Assembly (NCBI RefSeq): GCF_037076525.1 | Contig: NZ_AP029018.1 | Span: 1,963,501 to 2,027,500 of the forward strand | Source: Selenomonas sp. TAMA-11512 | Lineage (GTDB): Bacteria > Bacillota > Negativicutes > Selenomonadales > Selenomonadaceae | Length of the DNA: 64,000 nucleotides | Direction: 5' to 3' | In this document: positions 17,649 to 28,500 of the stretch, in pieces | Layout: each line of letters starts with the position of its first letter | How positions within the stretch are numbered: the first letter of the stretch is position 1 | Program-made: the position numbers and the translations under genes | The notes under the pieces: generated by a model | Told to the model about the DNA's origin: nothing | Seen by the model: the letters and a program-made list of their open reading frames with translations, nothing else | Databases searched by the model: none

Positions 17649-19418
17649 ATGAAACACAGAGTTTCGGACGCACGAAAGTGCAGCCCCCTACCCTTTGTTG
17701 TCGGGTTCACTTTGCTTGGAGCGGCGTATGCTCCTCTTTGCGCGGAAGCCGGAACGAGCTTGAACGCATCCGGCGAGGAACAGTCCGCCATGATGCGCGC
17801 GGCTGCGGGTGAAGCGCCGATGATGCGCACAAGCGCTGCCGATGTGCCGGCGACCGTCGGCACGGAGGAAGACTTTCCCTCCGCCGGACGAGCGGACGTG
17901 GAAAGCATCGCCGCAGAACAAATAGAGGAAGAAGCCATCTTCGTTCACGCCTACACGTTTTCCGGCGAGAATCCCGTGACGGACACGGAGCTTCGCAAGC
18001 TGCTCCAAGAGCACACGCGCAAGTATGCGACACTCGCCGACCTCGAGTCACAGACGGCGGAAGTCACAAAGTACCTGCGCTCCAAAGGCTATTTTGTCGC
18101 CTTTGCTTATCTGGCGCCGCAGTCGTTTGCGGAAGGCGTTGTGGATTTCACCATTGTGCCGGGCCATTACGACAAAATCATTATAAATAATCATTCTTAC
18201 TTAAAAGAGAATGCCATTCGTCGTGAAATAGGAATCGCCGCCGGTGATCTCATAAAGAAGAATCCTCTAAATCGCGGCATCTGGCTGACGAACGATCTCT
18301 CCCGCGTCGAGGCGCGCACGCAGATCAAGGCGGGCAGTCGTCAAGGCACGTCGGACATGGTCGTCGACGTGCAGAACAAGGGCAATCGCATGTGGGGCTA
18401 CGTCGGTGTCGACAACGGCGGCTACCGCTATACAGGCCGTTACCAGTACAGTGCCTTCTTCAACTACGCAAGTCCCTTCCGCGAGGGCGATCTCCTCTCT
18501 CTCGGCGGTATCGTGTCAAACGACGGCATGTGGTCCGGCTCGGCCTCCTACTCGACGCCGATCATCCATCAGGGCGAGCGCATCGGCATCAGCTACGCGC
18601 GTTCGCACTACACACTGGGCGGCGCCTTTTCCATGCTCGACTATACGGGCACGTCGGAGACCCTGAGTCTCTGGTGGCAGCACAATTTTCAAAGAAGCCG
18701 CAGCTTCAACCTGTACGGTACCATTCGCTTCGACATGAAGGATCTCAACGACGAGGCGAAGCGAATGGATTACAAAAACCCGAAAAGCACGAATAATTGG
18801 GTCGTCGGCATAAACGGAGACAGCCTCGATCAAGTCTGGGGCGGCGGACGCAGCACGTTCTCACTCAACTACACGCGCGGCAACCTCTCGATCGACGATC
18901 GGCTGCAGCGTGAATACGACGCCATGACGACAAAGACGGCAGGCCGCTTCGGCAAGTGGAATCTCCATCTTACGCGCCTGCAGAATATAGGCGACCGTCT
19001 GGCTCTCTACCTGAGCTATGACCGCCAATGGGCGACGAAGAACCTCGACGCCTCGGAGAAGTTCTCGCTCGGAGGTCCGTACGGCGTACGCGCCTACCCT
19101 GTCGGAGAGGCGTCGGGTGACGACGGCTGGCGCTGGACGACGGAGCTCCGCTGGAATCTGCCGACGCGTGAGGGCGATGAAAACATCTGGCAGCTCATTG
19201 CCTTTGTCGACGGCGGTCATGTAAAGTTTTACCACGATCCTTACGACCGGGGAAAGGCGGGCCGCGGCCTTTACGGCGCCGGCATCGGCGTGAACTGGAG
19301 CAACGAATCGAACTGGGTCGCGCACCTGCACTACGCATGGAAGATCGGCCACGAAAAGGCGCTTTCCGACACGGATCGAAACGGCAGATTCTGGTTCCAG
19401 CTTTACAAGTTTTTCTAG
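17649..19418 (+). CDS. TpsB outer-membrane transporter of a two-partner secretion system
   Basis: 589 residues. Signal peptide to about residue 33, a 60-residue low-complexity stretch, a POTRA domain (VTDTELRKLLQEHTRKYATL to the VPGHYDKIII region), then a 16-strand beta-barrel typical of the ShlB/FhaC/HecB family. The barrel includes YVGVDNGGYRYTGRYQ and FSLGGPYGVRAYPVGEASGD, the conserved loop-6 region. It ends in Phe, as outer-membrane barrels usually do. It exports the TpsA protein encoded next to it. The ATG lacks a close ribosome site. Its stop codon lies at the edge of a 71-bp dispersed element. Confidence 0.94.
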   Translation: MKHRVSDARKCSPLPFVVGFTLLGAAYAPLCAEAGTSLNASGEEQSAMMRAAAGEAPMMRTSAADVPATVGTEEDFPSAGRADVESIAAEQIEEEAIFVHAYTFSGENPVTDTELRKLLQEHTRKYATLADLESQTAEVTKYLRSKGYFVAFAYLAPQSFAEGVVDFTIVPGHYDKIIINNHSYLKENAIRREIGIAAGDLIKKNPLNRGIWLTNDLSRVEARTQIKAGSRQGTSDMVVDVQNKGNRMWGYVGVDNGGYRYTGRYQYSAFFNYASPFREGDLLSLGGIVSNDGMWSGSASYSTPIIHQGERIGISYARSHYTLGGAFSMLDYTGTSETLSLWWQHNFQRSRSFNLYGTIRFDMKDLNDEAKRMDYKNPKSTNNWVVGINGDSLDQVWGGGRSTFSLNYTRGNLSIDDRLQREYDAMTTKTAGRFGKWNLHLTRLQNIGDRLALYLSYDRQWATKNLDASEKFSLGGPYGVRAYPVGEASGDDGWRWTTELRWNLPTREGDENIWQLIAFVDGGHVKFYHDPYDRGKAGRGLYGAGIGVNWSNESNWVAHLHYAWKIGHEKALSDTDRNGRFWFQLYKFF

Positions 19419-19488
19419 GGAATCGCTGATAAGAAGTGCGGGCAAAAAGATGTGCCGAGATGATCGGGCTGCATTTATCAGTGCTTCC
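19418..19488. repeat. Dispersed palindromic element, short copy between tpsB and tpsA
   Basis: 71 bp with ends GGGAATCGCTGATAA and TTTATCAGTGCTTCC. On the minus strand it matches the first ~55 bp of the full-length element (CAGCCCGATCATCT, then GCCCGCACTTC) joined directly to the other end, so it is internally deleted. The tpsB stop codon TAG (19416-19418) overlaps its first base. It should fold as a hairpin in the tpsB-tpsA transcript. Confidence 0.85.
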
Positions 19489-19573
19489 ATATAATACATA
19501 TGCATAAAAGCGAGCGGTCGGCATGACCCTCGAGTACGAAATACATTTCACACGATATTAAAGGAGAAATATC

Positions 19574-22500
19574 ATGCGCTTCACGAAAAAATACAAACGT
19601 GCGAAGAGCGAGCACGGCTCAACCGATCCCTTCCTGCTGCGCTTGCGGGAAAATGTGCGCCGCGCCCTTGTGACCGGTGCGGGAGCGATGGCTGCCGGCG
19701 CCGTACTCGTGAGCACGAGCGGAGCCGTCTACGCGCTGCCGCAGGGCGGCGAGGTCGCGGCGGGCTCGGCGCAAATCGCCGCGTCGCAGGCGGAGATGTC
19801 CATCCATCAGACTTCGCAGAACGCCGTCATCAACTGGAACAGCTTCAGCATCGCGGCGGGCGAGCGCGTAGACATATTACAGCCGAATGCACAGGCGGCG
19901 CTTTTGAACCGCGTCCTCGGCAGCAGCCCGTCCGAAATCTTCGGCGTCCTGCAGGCGAACGGACGCGTCTTCCTCGTCAACCCCGCCGGCGTCTTTTTCG
20001 CGCCGGGCGCGCAGGTCGACGCAGGCGCTCTCGTCGCCTCGACAATGAACATCACAAACGCCGACTTCATGGCGGGCAGATACGCCTTCATCAGCACACC
20101 GCAGGACGGCAGCGTCATCAACCGGGGCGAGCTCCGCGCGAAGGAAGCGGGCGCCATCGCACTCCTCGGCAAGGACGTCGTCAATGAGGGCGTCATCGTC
20201 GCCAAGAAGGGCACGGTGACACTCGCGGCAGGCGGCGAGGTCTCTCTCGACTTCAGCGGCGACGGCAGAGTGGAGGTCGTGCCGTCGAAGGCTGCCGTCG
20301 AGCAGGCAGTCACGAACAGAGGTCTCGTCGAAGCCGACGGAGGCCTTGTCTTCATGTCCGCGGCAACGGGCGATGCCCTGACGTCTTCCGCCGTCAATCA
20401 GGAGGGCATTGTACGCGCAGGAAGTCTCGGCGGAGCAAAGGGCGTAATCCGCATGACGGCGAACGATGTGCGTCTTGCGGCGGGCAGTGTGACGGACGCG
20501 AGCGGCGCTTCGGGCGGCACGGTCGAGATCGGCGGCGGCTGGCAGGGCTCGGGCGATCTCTCGCACGCGCAGAACGTCACCATTGACCGCGGCGCGGCTG
20601 TGCGTGCCGATGCGGTGCAGACAGGCGGCGCGGGCGGCACGGTCGCCGTATGGTCGGACGGCATGACGAAGTTCTCGGGCGAGATCACGGCACGCGGCAA
20701 TGGCACGGGCACGGGCGGGGCGGTTGAGACATCAGGCGCGAAGGTGCAGATTACGGGACGCGTCGACGCTTCATCATCAGCGGGCAAGAGCGGAGAGTGG
20801 CTCATCGACCCGGGCGATGTCATCATCAAGAACCTCACGGGCACCGAAACGGCGTCGGACACGCTCATCGATGTGCAGAGTGTCAAGAACACGTTGAACG
20901 GCGGCACGTCGACGACGGTGCAGACGACAGCCGGAAATAACGATTACAGCCTGACCGTGCAGGATGCCATACAGAAGACGGCGGGCGGCGATGCGACGCT
21001 GACCTTGAAGGCGACGGGCAGCATCGCCGTCAATGCGGACATCACGTCGACGGCGGGCAAGCTCAACGTCGATATCATTTCCGATGCGAATCATCTCAGC
21101 GGCGGCAACATCAGCGTTGCAAACGGCGTGCAGCTCAAGACGCTTGGCGGCGATCTCAAGATGCGCGGCGAGCTCACGAAAAACGGCGTCGGCTTTGCAA
21201 ACTCGCCAAATGCGGGCACGTCGGGCATCGATTTGGGCAGTGCCATGATCGACACGCGCGTCAGTAACACTCCCGGTTCTGTCGGCGGAAACGTCTACAT
21301 GGCGGGCAGCACGACGACAGCGGACGCGGGCGTCAAGCTTGCAGGAACGCAGATCGATACGGGCACGGGCAAGGTCACGCTGATCGGCAACTCGTCGGGC
21401 GGCGGCAAGGGTATCTCCGTTGACAGTGCGTCCCGGATCAATACGCGAAGCGTCGAGCTGCGCACGGATTCCATCGACCTCGCGGGCACGATTGCGGGCG
21501 GCGGCGACGCGGCGGGTTCGGCAAAGGTTTGGACCCTCTCAGACGACACGACCGTCAATTTCGGCACGGGTTCGGGCGGACTTGATCTCGCGGGCGATAC
21601 ATTCACAAGCACGGGAAAGATCAGGAATTTCTACAAGAACACAGTCGGTGATGCCGCGCAGAAGGCGAATGTCATCGCCAATGGCGTGACAGCGGATCAA
21701 GATTTGGCAATCCATACGGGCGCGGGAAAACTGACCGTCAGCGGCGCGGTGAATGTCGCAGCGGGTCATGCGCTGACGCTCGGTTCGAAAAATATGATGG
21801 AGGGGGCAGGCGTCCTCACATCGGATGCCCTTGTGCTCGACGCGGCGGATGCGACCGTAAACCTCTCGGGCACGCATGCCCTCGGCAAACTCGACGGTGC
21901 GGCAAAGGGGCTGACGCTCAAAAACGGCACGAATCTCAAGATCGGTGAAGATACCGGCCTTGTGACAACAAGCGACGGCACGGATCTCGACGTCGCAGGC
22001 AATCTGACCGTCGGCGCGCGCGGCATAACGAACGGCGCGGGCGCGATGAAGCTCAAGGCGAGCGGCACGCTCACGCTCGACGCAAATGCCGAGGTCAAGT
22101 CAACGGGCGCATCAGCGACCACACTCGAGGCGGCTGCCGTCACCTTCGACACGGACAGCAAGGTTTCTACCGCCGGCGGCACAATCAGCGTCAAAACGGA
22201 TGCGCTGACGATTCCCACGGGAGCGCAGGGAACTCTTTCGAGTGCGAACGGCAAGGTCACGGTCGAAACCAGAAGTGCGGGCAAGACGATTGCCGTCGGC
22301 TCTTCGAGTGCTGCCGATCTCACCTTGACGAACCTTGACTTCATCAGCTCGGGCACGGGCGAAATCCATCTCGGCAACGTGAATACAGGCGCGGTCGAAA
22401 TCGGCGACGCCGACGTCAAATCGCCGCTGACGGTCGAATCCGGCGCAGCCGTCAAGTTCACGGGAACGCTCACGAACACAAACGGCAAAAACACGACGTT

Positions 22501-25500
22501 CAAGGCATCTGCCGTCGACTTCGGCACGGGCGCAAACCTCGCGGCGGGCGCGGGTACGATGACGATGGTGACGGACGCGATCACGAACTGGAACAATGTG
22601 ACGTTTGCCGACACGAACGGCGCGGGCACGTTTGCCGTCAAGCCGAAGACGGCGGGCAATTTCACCGTCGGCGGCACGAGTGGCCTTGTGACGGATGCCG
22701 GCTTTGCAAAGCTCAAGGCGGGCAACTTCCATAACGTCGTTATCGGGACTAAGGATAATGCGGGTACGGCAACGATTGCGGGCATTGCGAGCGGCAATCT
22801 GCCGACGTATACGAGCATCCTGACGAACGGCGCACTCTCCATTACGGGTGCGATACAGGGGGCGGCGGGTGATACGCTTGCCTTGTACGGCGACGGGCTC
22901 ACGCAGTCGGCACCGATCGAGGTCGGCAATCTGCTCCTCCTCGGCAAGGGATCTATGGATCTCAGCACGCAGGCGAATGAGATTAAAAACATTGCCGCTG
23001 ATATGACGGAGGGCAGTCTCAAACTCAAGAATCACACGCACATGAAAGTCGCCGTAGTCGAGGACCGCACGGTAAATCCTGCGAAGAATGTCGACGGTCT
23101 CAAGACGAAGTCGACCGATATCAAGATGGCGGCGGGACAAAAGCTTACTGTCGAGGGTGCGCTGAAATCTACGGACGACACGAAGATCGAAGCCGACGCT
23201 CTCGACCTTGGAAACAACAAGGTCAACGTCGGCAAGAAACTCACGCTCGAAAAGGCGGACAAGACACAGACGATCAACGTCGGCACCGGCGCGAACGATT
23301 GGAACATCAACAATGCGAACTACGGCGAGATCAAGATCGGCGACAGCGCGCAGACGGGCGACATCATCATCAAGGGCGCGACGTTCAAGAATCCGTCCGA
23401 CATCGAGACGCAGGGTAATGTAAAACTCACAGGCGCGTCGAAGGCGGGCGCGGACGGCAAGTCCGACATGAAGATCAAGGCGAACACGGCGGAGCTTCCG
23501 ACAGCAAGCGATACGCTCGCAGTCAAGAATCTGACGCTCGACCTCTCGGGCGGGCTTGACCTCGGTCTTGGCAAGATTCTCGGACAGAAGGACGGAAAGG
23601 TCAATGTGAGCGGCGTCCCGTCGGGCAAGGATATCTATATCAAGGACGACGCCCTCGGTGTGCCGACTAACGGCTACCGCATTTCCTACCGCACGATCAA
23701 TGACGCGCTGGACGGCTTCGGCGGCTTCGACGTCGCGGGCGATCAACACCTCTACTTCTACGGCGGCACGGTCAACAAGTCCATCAACGCGGCGGGCAAG
23801 CTCGGCGTCGAGGTGCGCGACAATGTCACCATTACGGGCGAGGGCACAAAGCTCACCGTCGGTTCCGACCCGTCCGCAGGTACACCCGATACGGAGATTA
23901 CAGGCGGCTTTACCGTCAAGCAGGGAAAGAGCGTCACCGTCAAGGGCAAGGGAGCGGGCATAAGTGTCAATACAGCACAGGCGATTGATCTTGAAAATAA
24001 TGCGGCGTTCAAAGTCGAGGGCGACGAGGCGAATGTTCGCCTGCAGTCGCGCGGCGACAAGGTCATTTTCGGCAGTGATGCCGCACTGACGATTTCCGGC
24101 GGTAAATCGGACGTGAAGGTGACTGGCACGGCGCTCGACCTAGGTGCGCGTGCGAAGATTGACCTCGGCAATGACAGCGCGGGCTATCTTGCCCTCGATG
24201 TCGATACGCTCAATGAGACTGCAGGTGAGGACAATACGACGAACATCACGGGCAAGGGCAGACTCGACCTTGCGCCGCGCACAACGGGTAGAGCCATGAC
24301 CGTTGACAACAATACGGCGGGCGCGGGGCTGCACATCACGGGCGACCAGCTCAACGGCAAGCTCTTCGGCAGCGACTTCGGTGCTCTAAGCCTCGGCAAC
24401 GAGGCGACGGGCGATGTCACAATCGACGGCATTACGGCGAACAACAGCGTGACGATCCGCTCGAAGGACACGAACAAGATCACAATCGGTACTGGCGGCT
24501 TGACGGTCGGCACTGACCGCCGCGTGACGCTCAAGACCGGATCGGTCGAGAACTCGGGTGGTGCGGGCGTTATGAACATTGGCGCGGGCAGCGCGCTGAA
24601 TCTCTATACGAACAGCATCACGAATCTCGTCGCGAACGGGAGCAGTCCGTCCGTCACGGGCACGGGTACGCTCGGCATCGGCACATACAACGGTACGAAG
24701 AGCATTGGCCTCGGCGACGGTGCCGCGGGTGATCTTCAGCTGACGAACAATAAATTTACGTCCGTGTTCGGTTCCGGCTTCTCGCATTACGCCATCGGCA
24801 ACGGAGATCAGAGCATCATCAACGTCGCGGGCTCTTCCCTCGGCAAGGACGTAACCCTCCAAGCAAATAACATCAACTTCGCCGGCGATATGACGCTCGC
24901 GCCGGGCAAGACTCTCGTCGTCAACGCCAAGACGGCGGCGAACCAGACGACGGGCAAGATCAAGGCATCGAATCTCGCCGCGCTCGGCGGCAATATCGCA
25001 CTTGAAAAGGATAACGAAATCGATACACTTGCAGCAGACGCACTCTCCGTCAGGGTGAAGTCGGATGCGCTGACCATCGGGCAGATTACAACGCCCGAAG
25101 GCGCACCCGTCGCTTCGCGTACGATCAAGGGTGTCAAATCCGGCGAAGCCGGCGGCACGGCGGGCGATATCGTGCTGTCCGCCGACAGCATGACGTTCAG
25201 CGAAGCCGTTGCGGGCAAGGGCAATCTGACCTTGCAGCAGGCGAATGCCGCGACGAATCTGAACGTCGGCACGACGGGCACGGGACTGAACCTGCCCGCA
25301 AACCTCTTCGGCGGCAATAAGATCAAGGACGGCTTCAAGCACGTCTATCTCGGCAGCGAAGATGCGACGGGCGCGACGAAGGTCGGCGGCAATCTGAACT
25401 TCGTTGACCCGACGACGATCCGCTCAGGGAAAACGGCAGGCTCGATGACGGTCGACGGCTCGGCGAAGATTGCGACGAACGGCAACGACTTTGCGCTTGA

Positions 25501-28500
25501 GTCGAAGGATCTGACGACGGCAACGGGCAGCGAGGTCGATACGGGCACGGGCAATCTCACGCTCAAGACTGACAAGATCGACCTCAACGGCAAGATGAAG
25601 GGCAAGAAAGCGCTCAATATCCTGCCGATCTCGAACAACCGCGATATTCGTCTTGGTGCGAATGATTCCAATAGCCTCTCCCTGCTCGACCGCTATTTCA
25701 ACGGCAATAACCGCACGTTCTGGGAGTACGAGATCATCAACATCGGCGACCGTGGGGGTGGCGGCAGGCTCTACCAGAGCGGCTATATCGATATGCCGTT
25801 CACCGTCAACATTCAGCAGGCGGTCACGAATACATCGGGCGGTGTCGATATCTCCGGTACAATCAACACGAATGGTCGAGATTATTCTGTCGCCAGCAAT
25901 ACCGTCAACCTCAACAACGCTACGATTTCGGCGGATGGAGTAAATGGAAACCATGGAAACGTCGCCATTCAGGCAGATACACTCAACCATACGGGCAGCA
26001 AAATCACAGGTCATGGCGATGTATCCTTCGATACCTATACGCCGGGCAAGACCATCAACTTCGGCACACCCGGTTCAGGCGGTTCTGCCTCAGATCTCAC
26101 GCTGGCGTCCGACATCTTCAGCGGCACGGGGCTGTTGCAGAAAAATCCCGATGGCAGGGGCTTCCGCAAGATCCGCATCGGCGGTGACAATGCGGGCAAT
26201 GTCTCCGTCGGCAACGTCGATCTGCCCGAGGGGCTTGCGGATGCCGTCTCCATCAAGACGGGCGGCAGCGTGACCTCGACGGGCGTGCTGAAATCCGTGC
26301 CGACCCTTGAGATCGAGGCGAACACCGTGAACCTCACGGGGCCTAACGAGATCCGGAATCTCGGCAATATCACGTCCGCGGCGGGTGTTTCTGTCGAAAC
26401 GAAGGGCGGCACGACCGTCACAGGCAAGATTACGGGTACGAACGCGCCGATCAACATCACGAACAAGGACGGCGGCAATGTCACGATCGCACCGGGCGGG
26501 CAGATCGTCGGCACGGGTACATCCGATGTCGTCATCGAGGCACAGGGCGGCGCGTTCAAGAACAAGGGCGGCGCAAACGCCATCAAGACAGATCCCGGAC
26601 AGCGCTATATCGTGCACACGGAGGATTCCATCGACAATGAGCTGAACGGCCTTGTATTCGAATTCCGCCGCTACGGTACGGATTACACGCAGCGCGGCTC
26701 GATCACGATTCCTGCGGGCAAGAACGCCCTGTTCTACAAGTATCAGCCGGAGCTGAAGCTGTATTCAACGCGTGCTTACGGCGATGAGAACTCTGCGTTC
26801 TTCAATGATGGTTCAGGCTTCCACATCGTTGACGACGGCAATGCGAAGCGCCGTCAGCTTGATGCGGCGGAGATTCAGGTGATTTATGATAAGCGTGCGG
26901 AATCGGACAGCCATTCCTTTGGCGCGGGTGTGAGCAAGACGACGAACGTCAACGCGGATATTACTTCCGCGACGGGTGAAATCACGCAAGCGAATACGGA
27001 TACGGCAATCCGTTCGGGCGCACCTACCTACGGCACGAATGCGTCGAATACTAACGAAAAGATTACATTTGCAGAAAAATACAATTCGCTCAACTATAAG
27101 GTCACGGTCGACTACCGCATCGTGCCGCGCAAGGTCACGGTCACGGGCAAAACGGAGACGGTCGACTACAGTGGCAATCCCCACAACTACACGGGATTGA
27201 ACGGCGTCACGTTCACGAACTTCGCGAACGGTCAGACGGCAACGACGGCGGGCATTTCGGGGTCTGTTTCCTACACCCCGATTGCGGATGCAACAAAGAC
27301 CTCCGGCTTTGCACAGAACGCGATTCATGCAGGGCAGTATGATGTCGGCATCGCGGGCAGCAATCTCACGGCAAACAACTATGTCTTTGACTACAAGCCA
27401 GGAAAACTTACAATCAAACCGCGCGATATTCACTTCACCGCGCCGAGCGGTACGCGTATCTACGGTGCGGCAAACAACAGCGTAGCCATCCCGTCGCCCA
27501 CCTATACGGGAACACTCGGGGCGGGTGACAGCTTTGCGAACTATACGGTATCTGCGGTCGATGGCGGCGGTCATGCCGTTACAGAGCGTACGGGCGTCGG
27601 CAGCTATACAATGCGCGTCGAGGGCGCGGCGCTTGCGCCGGGCAGCCGCGGCTACGCCTCGGACTACAACATCACATCGGCTGACGGTACGCTGACGATC
27701 ACGCCGCGCGATCTCTACATCACGGCGGGTGATAAACAGCGCGCCTACGGTGCGGACAACGGCACAGCGAGCTATGTGAACGGCACGCGCCTCGTCAATG
27801 TTCGTCCGACGGATGCGGTAAGCGGTCTTGTGAACGGTGACGCAGTTTCTTCGATTACAGAGACGATCGACCCAACGGCAACGACAACGACGAACGCGAG
27901 CACGGGCGGGCTTTGGACGCACGCTTCTGCCGCACAGTTCGGTTCGGGGACGGACACGAACTATACGATTCACTACATCGACGGACACTTTACCATTGTG
28001 CCGCGCGATGTGCTCATTACGGCGGGCAGTGCCTCCCGTGACTACGGCGCGCCGAATCCCGTTGTGACTGCGTACACCGTGGAGCGCGGCGATCATACGT
28101 CGTGGCGCGGACTGCTCGCAGGCGATGACATCAGCGGCGTGCAGCTGTACTATGCGCCGAACATCAATGCATCGACGCCGGGCGGTGTCTACGGATCGGC
28201 AATCCACGTCGACCCGACCAGTGTCGTCTATACGGGAGGGACGAATCTCAGCAACTATCGCTTCCGCTACGCGCCCGGGACGCTGACAATCCGAGGAAGT
28301 GCTCTTCGTCAGCCCCTGCCGCAAGGAGGCACAACCGCACTTACAGCGAGTACCGTCGCCTCACAGATCATGTCGAGCATGACGGGCGGACAGGCAGGCG
28401 GCACCGGCGGTTCGAGCGCAGGTGTCTCGAATGTCGGCAGCGGCTCGAACACGGGCATTGCCGCGGGTACCTCATCTTCCGCGCAGCCGTACAATGCCGT

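Noticed and set aside
21766..23749. Long minus-strand open frames (420 and 545 codons) opposite tpsA
   Set aside because: Repetitive GC-rich codons of the adhesin leave antisense frames open. The products are Arg/Val/Ser-rich without a domain, and several different frames are open in the same place.
26813..28324. 503-codon open frame opposite the MBG part of tpsA
   Set aside because: Same shadow effect; product is rich in Arg and Cys and unlike a folded protein.
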